Source: an uncultured Alistipes sp.
Lineage (GTDB): Bacteria; Bacteroidota; Bacteroidia; Bacteroidales; Rikenellaceae
Length of the DNA: 47,290 nucleotides
Direction of reading: 5' to 3'
Assembly: GCA_900541585.1 (NCBI GenBank)
Contig: UQKD01000025.1
Span: 1 to 47,290, forward strand
The notes under the pieces were generated by a model. That model was not told the DNA's origin, searched no databases, and was given only the letters and a program-made list of their open reading frames with translations. Below, piece by piece: positions 1 to 9,132 of the stretch. Made by a program: the position numbers and the translations under genes. The first letter of the stretch is position 1. Each line of letters begins with the position of its first letter.

Positions 1-54
1 AAGGACTTCGAACGATTTTGGATTAATGCAAGGCGGCTTATTTCGGATGGTTAC
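1..54. repeat. Left copy of 54-bp terminal inverted repeat
   Basis: The first 54 bases are the exact reverse complement of the last 54 bases (47237-47290). The match begins AAGGACTTCG and ends GGATGGTTAC, then diverges at base 55 (C here, G in the reversed right copy). The repeat may continue beyond the window. It could be an end of a mobile element, one arm of an invertible segment, or the overlap left when both ends of an assembled contig stop in one repeat. Bases 55-170 hold no gene that I can support. Confidence 0.95.
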
Positions 55-170
55 CCTTGGGAAGGGGGACTTTTTCTTAAAGCGGGCGGTTTATCGCAAC
101 ATCCGAACTGCGGGGTAGGACCCGACGAATAAAACCGATTTAAGATAGAGGCGGTTTGTAAGGCGGATCG

Positions 171-998
171 TTATTTGTCCCGTTCTGCGAGGTATTCGTC
201 GAGGGTGATCGGTGACGGGCGTTTGCGGATCTTCTGTCCGACTTTTTCCCGGACGAGGTAGTAGCTGGCCCGGAGTGTGCGGTTTATCTCGGTCAGGCCC
301 CGGCGCGGCGGGAAGATTTTCATGGTCATCTCCCGGTCCCATTTCCGGGTGAAGAAGCTGCCATAATAGTCGTCTTCGGGATTTACGAGATATTCGACCC
401 TCTCTTCCCATTCGATGCGGTTGAGCAGCAGGTTGGGTTCGGACACGTAGAGCATCTTGAACGGTAGCGACTGGTAGGGCAGGTAGTTGAGAAACACCTC
501 GCCGTAGTTGTTGCGGTAGTTGCCCGGCATCCTCTCCTTTTCGTAAAATACGAGTTTGTCGTCGATGAGCAGGATCACCCAGCGGTGCGACTCCTTGGGA
601 AACATCAGTTCGCCGAGCATGCTCGGGGTCTCGATATAGCCGCGTTCGCCGACCCGGACCATCTCTTCGATGAACCGGGCGGGATTGTCGGCATGTTCGA
701 GAACCTGGTTGCAGATCACATAATCGAAAGCGTTTTCGCTGAACGGCAGTTGTTCCCCGTCGGCTTCGACGAACTGCTGGTGGGGGAAAATAAGGACCTT
801 CCCGCAGCGGTGGGTGTCGTCGTGCGGAAATTTGTCGACGATCACATCGGAGCGAAACATCGGGTCGTGTCCGGGACCGATTTCAAGCACCTTGTCCCGG
901 CGTTTAATCCGCAAATCTTGGCGTCCCAGTGGATGGCGGGTTATCATGGCATGAGTTTGAGGTGTCTCTCCGTAAATTCCGGTGAAAACAGACGCCAT
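171..998 (-). CDS. Class I SAM-dependent methyltransferase
   Basis: The 275-residue protein has the class I methyltransferase (Methyltransf_11 type) signature. A glycine-rich SAM-binding loop, VLEIGPGHDP, lies at residues 37-46. An acidic stretch with EADGEQLPF is at about 78-86, and the post-II motif FDYVICNQVLEH is at about 91-102. The C-terminal half is basic and aromatic-rich and has no motif I recognise. There is no signal peptide, so it is cytoplasmic. The substrate is unknown; similar stand-alone enzymes occur near glycan or lipid modification genes. The ATG at 998 lies 27 bases after the zinc-ribbon gene and probably shares its promoter. Met18 is an alternative start. Confidence 0.85.
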   Translation of the reverse strand: MASVFTGIYGETPQTHAMITRHPLGRQDLRIKRRDKVLEIGPGHDPMFRSDVIVDKFPHDDTHRCGKVLIFPHQQFVEADGEQLPFSENAFDYVICNQVLEHADNPARFIEEMVRVGERGYIETPSMLGELMFPKESHRWVILLIDDKLVFYEKERMPGNYRNNYGEVFLNYLPYQSLPFKMLYVSEPNLLLNRIEWEERVEYLVNPEDDYYGSFFTRKWDREMTMKIFPPRRGLTEINRTLRASYYLVREKVGQKIRKRPSPITLDEYLAERDK

Positions 999-1025
999 AC
1001 GTCCGGATTCACCGTCTGGCCGTAC

Positions 1026-1307
1026 CTATTTCCGCCACCGTTTGAGATTCGGAAAAAACTGCCGCATGCTTGCGACGGCTTCTTCACGGGTATAACTGCT
1101 GCCGTCTTCGTGCTTGAATTCCTTGTGGAACTGCGCGCAATGCCGGATCATCTCCTCCATCGTACACTCCTGGGTGAAGGAACCGCCCTTGTAGCAGTAA
1201 ACGCAGTAATCCGCGCTGGCCGTTCCGTCGGCTTCCGTGCCGAAATCCGCTGCGGCCTGCATCGGCATTCCGCAGCACTGGCAGAAAATCATCTCTTCCA
1301 CGTTCAT
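1026..1307 (-). CDS. Small zinc-ribbon protein
   Basis: This 93-residue protein matches the putative zinc-ribbon family (PF12674 type). The N-terminus has FCQCCGMPM, and DYCVYCYKGG follows at about 34-42. C9/C12 and C35/C38 are the likely zinc ligands. The remainder, with TMEEMIRHCAQF, is typical of the family. No enzymatic activity is known for these proteins. It is the first gene of a two-gene leftward unit with the methyltransferase, and it lies about 90 bases downstream of an exact Bacteroidetes -7 box. Confidence 0.85.
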   Translation of the reverse strand: MNVEEMIFCQCCGMPMQAAADFGTEADGTASADYCVYCYKGGSFTQECTMEEMIRHCAQFHKEFKHEDGSSYTREEAVASMRQFFPNLKRWRK

Positions 1308-1394
1308 GGTCGTTCGTTTTGTGCCCGCGGCGATGAACCCTGATGCCGGAGGACCTGGTTAGTTTCGCAGAGCGCCCGGAGGCGGCTCCTTACG

Positions 1395-1402
1395 CAAAGG
1401 TA
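1395..1402 (-). promoter_or_regulatory. -7 box for the zinc-ribbon/methyltransferase unit
   Basis: On the minus strand this reads TACCTTTG, an exact match to the Bacteroidetes sigma-ABfr -7 consensus TAnnTTTG. No TTG lies at the usual distance upstream, so the -33 half is weak or absent. Confidence 0.5.
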
Positions 1403-1454
1403 AACAATTCCCGCATAGTCCCGTCTTTCGGGGCCTGAAATTTGTCTCCGGGAA

Positions 1455-1497
1455 TGTAAAAACGGCCTTCGGAGAGGATATTCTCCCGAAGGCCGTT
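1455..1497 (-). terminator. Rho-independent terminator of the leftward PUL operon
   Basis: A 12-bp perfect stem (AACGGCCTTCGG with CCGAAGGCCGTT), extended by part of the inner sequence, is followed on the minus strand by a run of five T. It begins 19 bases past the stop of the DUF1735 lipoprotein, so it closes the PUL operon and separates it from the zinc-ribbon unit. Confidence 0.85.
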
Positions 1498-1515
1498 CTG
1501 TCCGGTGTGCCGGAG

Positions 1516-2562
1516 TCAGTCGTAGTTTTTGGGATTTTCGTCCTGCCATTCGTTCACCCCGTCGCGGATGCGGTTGCGGAACGTCAGCGTGTCCTTGACG
1601 ACCGTGTAGGTGTTGTCGCCGTTGGCGTAACGGTAGTGGAGGAATATTTTCCGGTTCTGGAGCAGGCGCGCACGGTTGAAGCTGCTGCCGAGGTCCTCGA
1701 CGGGCTGCGAGGCGTCGGTCGAGGCGACCGTGACGTTGGCTCCGTCGAGTGTCAGCCGCAACGACCCTTCCTGCGTTCCCCGGAAATTGGTCGTCAGGGC
1801 GTCGGGCGCTACGGTCGTGAGCGTGTAGACGCCGTGCGTGCCCTCGTCGCTGGGAACCGTCGTCGGATAGATTTCGGACGAGAGCACCGTGCCCGTGGCA
1901 TCGACCACGGAGGTCGTGCCGCCGTGGTAATAGTTTCCGAAGAGCATGTTCTCGTAGCGCACGGCGATCACTTCGAACGACTTGGAGAGCAGGATCGTGT
2001 CGGCATCGGCGCTCGTGATGCGGAACCCGAAGGCATAGTAGGGCTTGCTGCCCGCCTGCGCGTCGGCGAGGAATGTCGCCGAGTCGGCCCTGACGGTGAT
2101 CGTTCCGGTATGGCGGCCCCGCGGGACGGTCATCTTCTCCTCCTGGCTGACGCGGAAGTATTCGCGCGGCAGGGGCGTCAGCTCCCGGATTCCGCTCGAT
2201 TTGACCGCCTCGGTGACGTAGCTCTGGCTGACGTTGCCCGATGTCGATGCGCCGCTCATCACTTCGAAGGCCGTGAACGGTTCGGAGGGCTGTCCCAACT
2301 CGTCCAGTCCGTTGTAGGGTGCGAGGTTCCCGGTCACCAGTTCGTCGTCCAGCATGTAGTAGACCGAGCGGTCGCGGTCGTTCGACAGGACACCGGCCAG
2401 CACCGAGCCGATCTGGAATTTCATGCCCTCCCCGACCACGAACGTACGCAGGTCGTATTGGTAGGCGATGTATACGCCGCTGTAATCGTAATCCTTGACG
2501 TATTTCTCGTAGCAGCCCGTGAGGAGCGCCGTGGCCAGCAATGCGGCAAATATTCTTTTCAT
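1516..2562 (-). CDS. DUF1735/DUF4361 surface lipoprotein (SusE-like position)
   Basis: The 348-residue protein starts with a lipoprotein signal (lipobox LLTGC, Cys17). Its central part resembles the DUF1735 (BT_3987-type) immunoglobulin-like domain. The C-terminal part, with DTLTFRNRIRDGVNEWQDE near the end, is characteristic of DUF4361. Such proteins sit directly after susD in many Bacteroidetes PULs and usually act as surface glycan-binding proteins, the role of SusE/SusF. Here it lies 19 bases downstream of a susD gene and is the last gene before a strong terminator. The family is clear by pattern; the ligand is unknown. Confidence 0.85.
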   Translation of the reverse strand: MKRIFAALLATALLTGCYEKYVKDYDYSGVYIAYQYDLRTFVVGEGMKFQIGSVLAGVLSNDRDRSVYYMLDDELVTGNLAPYNGLDELGQPSEPFTAFEVMSGASTSGNVSQSYVTEAVKSSGIRELTPLPREYFRVSQEEKMTVPRGRHTGTITVRADSATFLADAQAGSKPYYAFGFRITSADADTILLSKSFEVIAVRYENMLFGNYYHGGTTSVVDATGTVLSSEIYPTTVPSDEGTHGVYTLTTVAPDALTTNFRGTQEGSLRLTLDGANVTVASTDASQPVEDLGSSFNRARLLQNRKIFLHYRYANGDNTYTVVKDTLTFRNRIRDGVNEWQDENPKNYD

Positions 2563-2581
2563 AAACGGTTTGTTTTTCGCG

Positions 2582-4339
2582 TTATTCCCAGTTGGACCAG
2601 CCTTCGTTCTGTACGAGTCCCTTCATGCGGACCATCTCCGAATAGGGGATGGGAACGTAGAGGGAGGTGTAGCTGCGTTTTTCGACCTCGGTGAAGGTGG
2701 TTCCCGCGGGCGTGATGACGGGCCTGCGGATCGTTCCGTTCAGTTCCGACACGTCCGAGGCCCAGCGGCGCAGGTCGTAGAACCGCTGTCCCTCGAAGCA
2801 GAGTTCGATGCGGCGTTCGTTGCGCACGAGCGCCTCGAAGGACTCTCTGCCCGCCGCCGCGCATTCGTCGAGGTAGGGATCGCCCGCGGCCCCTACGCCC
2901 GGCGTGCCGTCGCTGGTGGGTCGGTTGCGCAGGTAGGCGAGGGCCTGTTTGGGCGTGTAGCCGTAGAGGGGCGTCGTCGGTCCCGAAACCCGGTTGGCGG
3001 CCTCGGCGAAGGTCAGGCACATCTGTGTCCAGCGCAGGAAGAAGATCGACTTGGGCATCGTCTGGATCTTGTCGTCGGCCTTGTTCCAGCCCAGATAGAT
3101 GTATTTGCGGATGTAGTAATTGGTCATCGTGTTGTTGACCCCGCCTGCTTCGTCGCGTCCGCCGACCGAGGTGTTGAAGGTGTACATCACCTCGTTGTTC
3201 GTGATGCGCCGCACTTCGGCTCCGTTGTAGAAAACGGTGCTGTACAGGCGCGGGTCGCGGCCGGCGTAGGGGTTCTGCGGGTCGTTGTCGGCCGAGGGAT
3301 GACCGACCGGGTAACCGTTGGCGGCCGGGAAGGCATCGACGAGGCTCTGCGTCGGGCCTACGCCTCCCGAGCCGAGGAACCCGTCGGGATAGAAAAGGTT
3401 CTCCAGCGTGCTGCTTTTCGAGTAGTTCGACGACCAGATGATCTCGGGACTGTTCGGGTCGGTCCAGGCGAACGCGGCCGCGGGGTCGAAGCCGTGCGCG
3501 CCGTCCTGCGTGAGTTTGAAATCCATCACCTCGGCGGCATAGCGGGCGGCTTCCTTCCAGCGTTCCTCGTCGTTCGAGGGGTTGAAGGCCGGCGACGCCC
3601 ATTGCAGGTAGGTCAGGGCCTTCATGGCCTTGACCGCCACACCGTCGAACCGATGCCAGCGCACGGCGCCCTCGACGGCGACATCTCCGGCCAGCCAGTC
3701 GCGGTTGGCCTCGGGCAGGTAGTAGAGCGCCGAATCGCAGTCGCGCAGAATCCGTTCCACGCATTCGTCGTAGGTCGCCCGCGTGAACTCCCCGGCGTCG
3801 GCGCTGAAGACGTTGACGGGGCGGGTGACGATCGGGAACCCCAACAGGCGTCCGTCCGTGCCCCTGCCGCCCCATTTGCGGAGCAGGTCCAGCTGATACC
3901 ACGCCCGCAGCGCATAGGCGTCGCCTTGCAGAGAGCGTTGCACGCGGAGGTTCTGCTCGTTGTCGATCATGTAGCGGGTATTCAGTCCCAGAAAATCGTC
4001 GAGGAACTTGTTGGCGTACATGATGCCTTTGTAGTCGCGTATCCAGTACGTCTTGAAGGGATCGCTGGCCGGGGTGCCCGAACCGACCGCGAAGCGCCGC
4101 ATGGCGTTGGTTTGGGCGGTGATCACCACGTCGTCGGTGGCTCCGTCGAGGTAGACGTATTCGCCGCCCGAATAGGAGGTGGGCAGCAGGTCGTAGCTTT
4201 TCTCGACGAATCCCCGGATCATCGAGGGGTAGTCGAGCAGGTTCCGGTCCGTATAATGGCCGTTGGGCATTGGGTCGAGGAAGTCGGAACACCCTGCGAA
4301 CGGGAGGGCGGCGGATAGGACGATCAGCAATTTTTTCAT
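2582..4339 (-). CDS. SusD/RagB family lipoprotein (second pair)
   Basis: The 585-residue protein has a lipoprotein signal with FAGC (Cys17) and then SDFLDPMPNG, the usual mature N-terminus of SusD proteins. The length, the tetratricopeptide-like helical N-terminal half and the C-terminal block (VRNERRIELCFEGQRFYDLRRW, about 495-520) are classic RagB/SusD features. SusD proteins form the surface lid of the SusC transporter and capture oligosaccharides. The gene follows its susC by 12 bases, so the two are translated together. Confidence 0.95.
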   Translation of the reverse strand: MKKLLIVLSAALPFAGCSDFLDPMPNGHYTDRNLLDYPSMIRGFVEKSYDLLPTSYSGGEYVYLDGATDDVVITAQTNAMRRFAVGSGTPASDPFKTYWIRDYKGIMYANKFLDDFLGLNTRYMIDNEQNLRVQRSLQGDAYALRAWYQLDLLRKWGGRGTDGRLLGFPIVTRPVNVFSADAGEFTRATYDECVERILRDCDSALYYLPEANRDWLAGDVAVEGAVRWHRFDGVAVKAMKALTYLQWASPAFNPSNDEERWKEAARYAAEVMDFKLTQDGAHGFDPAAAFAWTDPNSPEIIWSSNYSKSSTLENLFYPDGFLGSGGVGPTQSLVDAFPAANGYPVGHPSADNDPQNPYAGRDPRLYSTVFYNGAEVRRITNNEVMYTFNTSVGGRDEAGGVNNTMTNYYIRKYIYLGWNKADDKIQTMPKSIFFLRWTQMCLTFAEAANRVSGPTTPLYGYTPKQALAYLRNRPTSDGTPGVGAAGDPYLDECAAAGRESFEALVRNERRIELCFEGQRFYDLRRWASDVSELNGTIRRPVITPAGTTFTEVEKRSYTSLYVPIPYSEMVRMKGLVQNEGWSNWE

Positions 4340-4351
4340 GGTCTCGTTCGG

Positions 4352-7240
4352 TTAAAAGGTGAATTTGAATCCGGCGGTGAAGGTCCGGTAGAGCGGATAG
4401 GTCGTGACGCCCGCATTGACGTTCTCGGGATCCACGTCCTTGATGCCGCTGATCGTGCAGAGGTTCGCGCCGCGCAGGAAGATGCGCAGCCCCTTGACGG
4501 CCGACCGGCTGCGGAAGCGCACGTTGTAGCCCAGTTCTACGTTCTGAATCTTGAAGAACCCGCCGTCGCGCAGCCAGAAGTCCGACGCCTGGAAGTTGTT
4601 CGTCGCCTTGACGTACGCCAGGCGCGGGTAGTCGCCGCCGATGTTGTCGCGGACGAAATCCGAGATCGCGCCGGTGCTCCATCCGTTCCAGAAATAGCGG
4701 TTGGTCATCGCCGTGACGCATCCCGCGCGTCCGGTTCCGACGACGGTGAGGTCGAAATTGCGGTAGCGGATGTTGATGCTCACCGAGTAGTCGACCTTGG
4801 GCGAGGTGTTGCCGACGACGCGCGTGTCGTTGCTGTCGATCAGTCCGTCGTTGTTCAGGTCGGCGTATTTCAGGTCGCCCACCTGCACTTCGTCGTCGAA
4901 GAGCTGCCGGGGCGACGCTTCGATCTCCTCCCGGGAGGTGAATTTGCCCAGGCAGACATACCCGCGATAGGCCCCGAGCGTCGTGCCGGTGACTTTCTGG
5001 TAGTCGTAAACCACGCTCTCGTTATAGCGCAGATACTTGCCGCGTGTAGTCGAGAGGCTTCCGCCGACGGTGTAGTGCACCTCGCCGATCCGGTCCGACC
5101 AGTAGAGCGCCGCTTCCCAGCCCTGATAGCGGATGCGGTTGTAGTTCTCGTAGGTATCGATGCCGTCCATGCCGTAGATTCCGGGCAGTGTGCCGCTCAT
5201 GTCGGTGATGATGCCGTCGCGCAGGGCGTTGTAGTAGCCGGCCTCGACCGAAAGCCGGTTGCCCAGCAGCATGGCGTCGATGCCTATGGAGAACTCCTTG
5301 CGCTTCTCCCACGTCAGGTCGGGGTTGCCCAGCCGCGAAATAGTGTTGACGTAGGACTGGTAAGCGTTCGTCGAGCCGATCCACTGGTACCCCGTGGTGT
5401 AGGGACCGAACTTGATGCCCGAGCTTTTGACGTAGTAATCTTCGTAGAGTTCCTGCGATCCGAAGGTGTCGTGTCCGAGAATACCGGCCTGGCCGCGCAG
5501 TTTCAGGAAGTCGATCCACCTCACGTCCTCCATGAATCCTTCTTTGGAGATCACCCAGCCCAGCCCGAACGAGGGAAAGACGCCGAAACGCTTGCCCGGG
5601 CGGAACATCGACGATCCGGCGTAGTTGATCACGGCCTGAAAGAGGTATTTCTCGCGGTAGGCGTAGTCGAAGGTCCCGATGAGCGTTTGCTGGCGTTCGC
5701 GGAAGCTGTTTCCCGAACGCTCCACCGATTCGAGGTAGTAGGTCGCCGACGCGCCGACGCGGTGGTCGTCGTTGCGGTATTCGTAGCTCAACTTTTCGTG
5801 CAGGTAGAGGCCCTGGTGGGTCCACTTCCCCATGTTGGACTTGCCCGACACCTGCGTGCCTTCGTGCGAGGTCTTGACGCTCTCGCCCGTGGCCGGGTCG
5901 TAGATGACGGCCGTGTAGTCGGGATTCTTGCCGATGCGGGTCATGTTGAAGAGGTTCAGCCCCGCGTAGGACTGGAATTTCAGCCCCTTGACCAGCGACC
6001 CGAGGTCGTAGGTGAGCGTGGCGTTGACCACGCCCGAGCGGCCGCGGTCGGTGGAGAACCCGTTCTCGGTGAGCGAGGCGTAGGGGTTGTCCTTGTAGGT
6101 CGAGCTGACGCCGTAGATGGTGTTGCCCGTCTCCTCGTCGCGCGATACGACCAGCGGGAAAGCCACGGCCGGAACCGTGAGGACGTCGCTCAGCGCGTTT
6201 TCGAACTCGATCGTCGCCGAACTGCCGTAGCCGTAGCGGGGCTGGCGGCGGAAAGTGAGTCCTCCGGCGAATCCGAAGTCGATGTCGAGGTCCTTCGTAA
6301 TGGCGGCCTTGAGGTAGGTGCGGACGTTGATGCGGTTGAAGTCGGCCTTGCTGTCGACCTTGTAGATGTCGCCCTCGCCGGCATAGCCGATGTAGCTGCT
6401 GTACTGGAGTTTCTGCGTGCCTCCGTCGATGGATACGTTGGCTTTGTAGTAGGGCCTCGTGTCGGTGAACATCATGCTGCGGTAATCGACATTGGGGTAT
6501 TGCAGGTCATTGGGGTCCTTGCGGGCGAAGCCTGCGATCGCCTCGTCGGAGTAGACGGGCGTGTAGCCGCTGTTGATGCGCGCCTGGTTGTTGAGCCGGG
6601 CGTATTCGACGCCGTCGACCCATTCGGGAAAACGCTCCACGACGCTGACGCCGCTTTCGAATCCGAACCGGATGGTCCGGCCGCGGGTCAGTCCGCGCCG
6701 CGTGGTGATGTGCAGCACGCCGTTGGCCGCCCGCGATCCGAACAGCGCCTTGTCGGCCACGTCGCGGACGAGCGTCACGCTTTCGATCTCCTCGGGATCG
6801 AGTTGCAGCTGGGTGATGTAGGCCGGCATGCCGTCGACGATATACGCCGGGGAGAAACCGCGCACGTAGAGGGCCGTGCGGGCCGTTTCTCCGCCGTAGT
6901 ACATGCCGGGGACGCCCGCCAGCTCGCGCACGGTGAGTCCGGCGACGACCCCCGTGAGCGAGTTGCGGAAGTCGTTGGTCGGGTATTTGTCGATGTCCTG
7001 CTCGTAGTAGGTCGAGGCGTTGCCCGTCGCGGCCGTCTTGCGGAGCGTGCGGCCGTAGGGCATGTCGAGTTTCTGGTAGATGCGCATGGTCCGTCCGGCT
7101 CTGACGAGGGAGTCGGTCCGGAGCGTTTCCACGGTCGTGATCTCTTCGCCGGAACCCGGCCCGGCATGACGCGCGGCGCCTTGGGCCGCCGCGGAGAGCA
7201 GCAGCGCCGTGCCTATCAGGATTTTGTAGCTGTTTTTCAT
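4352..7240 (-). CDS. SusC/RagA TonB-linked outer-membrane transporter, short form (second pair)
   Basis: I place the start at the ATG at 7240 (MKNSYKILIG), which gives a signal peptide and 962 residues; the frame is open 90 bases further upstream but reads there through the end of the preceding susD. The plug domain is clear: LYVRGFSPAYIVDGMPAYI, then ESVTLVRDVADKALFGSRAANGVLHI. The C-terminus ends in a beta-barrel strand with a terminal Phe (AGFKFTF). The carboxypeptidase-regulatory-like N-terminal domain normally found in SusC proteins, and present in the partner at 9133-12324, is missing; a spacer of about 60 residues leads straight into the plug. It should import a product with the SusD encoded 12 bases downstream. 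Confidence 0.93.
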   Translation of the reverse strand: MKNSYKILIGTALLLSAAAQGAARHAGPGSGEEITTVETLRTDSLVRAGRTMRIYQKLDMPYGRTLRKTAATGNASTYYEQDIDKYPTNDFRNSLTGVVAGLTVRELAGVPGMYYGGETARTALYVRGFSPAYIVDGMPAYITQLQLDPEEIESVTLVRDVADKALFGSRAANGVLHITTRRGLTRGRTIRFGFESGVSVVERFPEWVDGVEYARLNNQARINSGYTPVYSDEAIAGFARKDPNDLQYPNVDYRSMMFTDTRPYYKANVSIDGGTQKLQYSSYIGYAGEGDIYKVDSKADFNRINVRTYLKAAITKDLDIDFGFAGGLTFRRQPRYGYGSSATIEFENALSDVLTVPAVAFPLVVSRDEETGNTIYGVSSTYKDNPYASLTENGFSTDRGRSGVVNATLTYDLGSLVKGLKFQSYAGLNLFNMTRIGKNPDYTAVIYDPATGESVKTSHEGTQVSGKSNMGKWTHQGLYLHEKLSYEYRNDDHRVGASATYYLESVERSGNSFRERQQTLIGTFDYAYREKYLFQAVINYAGSSMFRPGKRFGVFPSFGLGWVISKEGFMEDVRWIDFLKLRGQAGILGHDTFGSQELYEDYYVKSSGIKFGPYTTGYQWIGSTNAYQSYVNTISRLGNPDLTWEKRKEFSIGIDAMLLGNRLSVEAGYYNALRDGIITDMSGTLPGIYGMDGIDTYENYNRIRYQGWEAALYWSDRIGEVHYTVGGSLSTTRGKYLRYNESVVYDYQKVTGTTLGAYRGYVCLGKFTSREEIEASPRQLFDDEVQVGDLKYADLNNDGLIDSNDTRVVGNTSPKVDYSVSINIRYRNFDLTVVGTGRAGCVTAMTNRYFWNGWSTGAISDFVRDNIGGDYPRLAYVKATNNFQASDFWLRDGGFFKIQNVELGYNVRFRSRSAVKGLRIFLRGANLCTISGIKDVDPENVNAGVTTYPLYRTFTAGFKFTF

Positions 7241-7253
7241 AGTCGGTCGGGTT

Positions 7254-9119
7254 CTACCAAAGTTCATTGTTGACGAAGTTTTGCATCTTGTTGGCCTCCT
7301 CGGTCGGGAACGGCAGGTAGTACATGGCATTCTTCCAGTTGGCCTGGCGGTTCGACGGGATGGCCCGGCGGATGTAGCGGCGGCCGCGGGGGTATTCGGC
7401 CGAGACGTCGGTCTTCTCGATGTAGATGCCCGTCAGGGTCTGGGTCATCGTCTGCGGGGCGATTTTCCAGCGCCGGATGTCGTAGTAGTAGTGGTGTCCC
7501 TCGAAGGCCAGTTCCACGCAGCGCTCGTTGCGGATGCGCTCGCGCATCGATGCGGCGTCGCCCGTGAACCTGTCGAGCACGCCGGGCATCCCGGCCCGCG
7601 AGCGGACCTTGTTGACGGCCTCCACGGCCGTGAGGTCCAGCCCTCCGGCCGAGCCGTTGGGCCCGTAGGCCTCGTTGACTGCCTCGGCGTAGTTCAGGTA
7701 GAGTTCAGCCATGCGGATCAGCGGGTCGGTGTGTTGGTGGGCGGCCGCGGTCCCCAGCGCGCCGTTCCACAGCTTGTTGACGTAGTAGCCCGTGTTGGAG
7801 TAGCCTTTCGAGTCGTTCGACCCCCAGGCGATGCCGAACGTGCGGGCATTGTTGTTGAGCGACGAGGTCGGGTAGGTTCCCGTGGCGGGGTCGTAGTGGA
7901 TGTTGATTCCCGCCGGGCAGCCCGCCACGACGCTGCCGTCGTGGAGAATGGTCTTGTCCAGGCGCGGGTCGCGGTTCGTGTAGGGGTCCTGCTCGTTGTA
8001 GTGCCCCGCGGCTGCGGCTGCCGCCCGGTCGGCCTCGGTCAGGAGCGGATCGCCGTCGAGGGTCTCGAAACGGTCCACGAAATTCTGCGTCGGGCAGTCG
8101 CCGCTGGCGTTCGTGTAGTTCGAAGCGGGGTAACCGAAGTGCGCCGACCAGGTGGTGGTGTTGATTTTGCTGCTGCCGTAGTTCCAGGCCCAGATGTGTT
8201 CGTTGGTGTATTTCGTGCCATAGAAGTTGCTGTTCCACTCCGTGAATGGAACCAGGTCGTAACCGTACTGCTGGGCGAGGCGGATGGCTTCGGCGCAGGC
8301 ATCCGCGGCGTCCTGCCAGTCGCTCTGGCCGTGGAGGTTGTTCAGCTCGCTGGCGGCGTAGACGAGGCAGCGCGCCTTGAGGGCTTTGGCGGCGATGCCG
8401 TTCGGGTAGGCCATGTCGCTGCTCGTGAGGTGTCCCTCCGAGCCGGGAAGGGCATCGCGGCGCACCTTTCCGGCGGCCACGAAATAATCGTAGGCCCGGT
8501 CGAGGTCCTCGGCGCAGCGGGCATAGGTCTCCCAGGCCGAGAGACGGGTCATGTCCCAGCTGTCATCGGCTTCGAGCGCCTTGTCGATGTAGGGCATGCC
8601 GCCGAAGATGCGGCAGAGCGTGAAGTGGGCGAAAGCCCTGACGAAATGGGCCTGCCCGATGAGGTCGTCCTTGTCGATCTGCTTGGCGTTCTGCACCATG
8701 CCGATATTCTCGATACATTTGTTCGCCACGCGGATGATGCGGAACATCGAGTAGGAGATCGGACGGCGCGACGTGGTGGTGGTCCACTCGGTGACGTTGG
8801 CGCCCAGCGCCCCGGCCTTGATCTGCTGCGCGCGGAGCCAGCGCCCGGCGTCGCACATGTCGGTCAGCGAGTTCCACGTAAAGCGGCGGTCGTTGAAGTC
8901 GATGTAGAGCGGGTAACCCAGTTTGATGTTGATGTTGTCGCCGCTGCTCTTCTGGCCCGTACGCCCTTCGTAGACGTTGTTGAAGTAGGCCTTGAAGTTG
9001 TCCCACGTCGAAAACACCTGGTTTTCGTCCAGTCCGGTTTCGGGGTCCATGTCGAGGTAGTGGCAGCCCTGGGCGGAGATGCAGCACGCCAGCAGGAGGG
9101 ATAGTATCAGTTTTTTCAT
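7254..9119 (-). CDS. SusD/RagB family lipoprotein (first pair)
   Basis: Starting at the ATG at 9119 (MKKLILSLLL), the protein has 621 residues and a lipoprotein signal with SAQGC (Cys19). Upstream in-frame codons belong to the end of susC. The mature start HYLDMDPETGLDENQVF and the C-terminal RIRNERCVELAFEGHHYYYDIRRW block are diagnostic for the SusD/RagB family. It is encoded 13 bases after its susC and 13 bases before the second susC, in a tandem CD-CD layout. The predicted role is glycan capture and lid movement on the cell surface. Confidence 0.95.
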   Translation of the reverse strand: MKKLILSLLLACCISAQGCHYLDMDPETGLDENQVFSTWDNFKAYFNNVYEGRTGQKSSGDNINIKLGYPLYIDFNDRRFTWNSLTDMCDAGRWLRAQQIKAGALGANVTEWTTTTSRRPISYSMFRIIRVANKCIENIGMVQNAKQIDKDDLIGQAHFVRAFAHFTLCRIFGGMPYIDKALEADDSWDMTRLSAWETYARCAEDLDRAYDYFVAAGKVRRDALPGSEGHLTSSDMAYPNGIAAKALKARCLVYAASELNNLHGQSDWQDAADACAEAIRLAQQYGYDLVPFTEWNSNFYGTKYTNEHIWAWNYGSSKINTTTWSAHFGYPASNYTNASGDCPTQNFVDRFETLDGDPLLTEADRAAAAAAGHYNEQDPYTNRDPRLDKTILHDGSVVAGCPAGINIHYDPATGTYPTSSLNNNARTFGIAWGSNDSKGYSNTGYYVNKLWNGALGTAAAHQHTDPLIRMAELYLNYAEAVNEAYGPNGSAGGLDLTAVEAVNKVRSRAGMPGVLDRFTGDAASMRERIRNERCVELAFEGHHYYYDIRRWKIAPQTMTQTLTGIYIEKTDVSAEYPRGRRYIRRAIPSNRQANWKNAMYYLPFPTEEANKMQNFVNNELW

Positions 9120-9132
9120 ATGCTTTCCGTTT

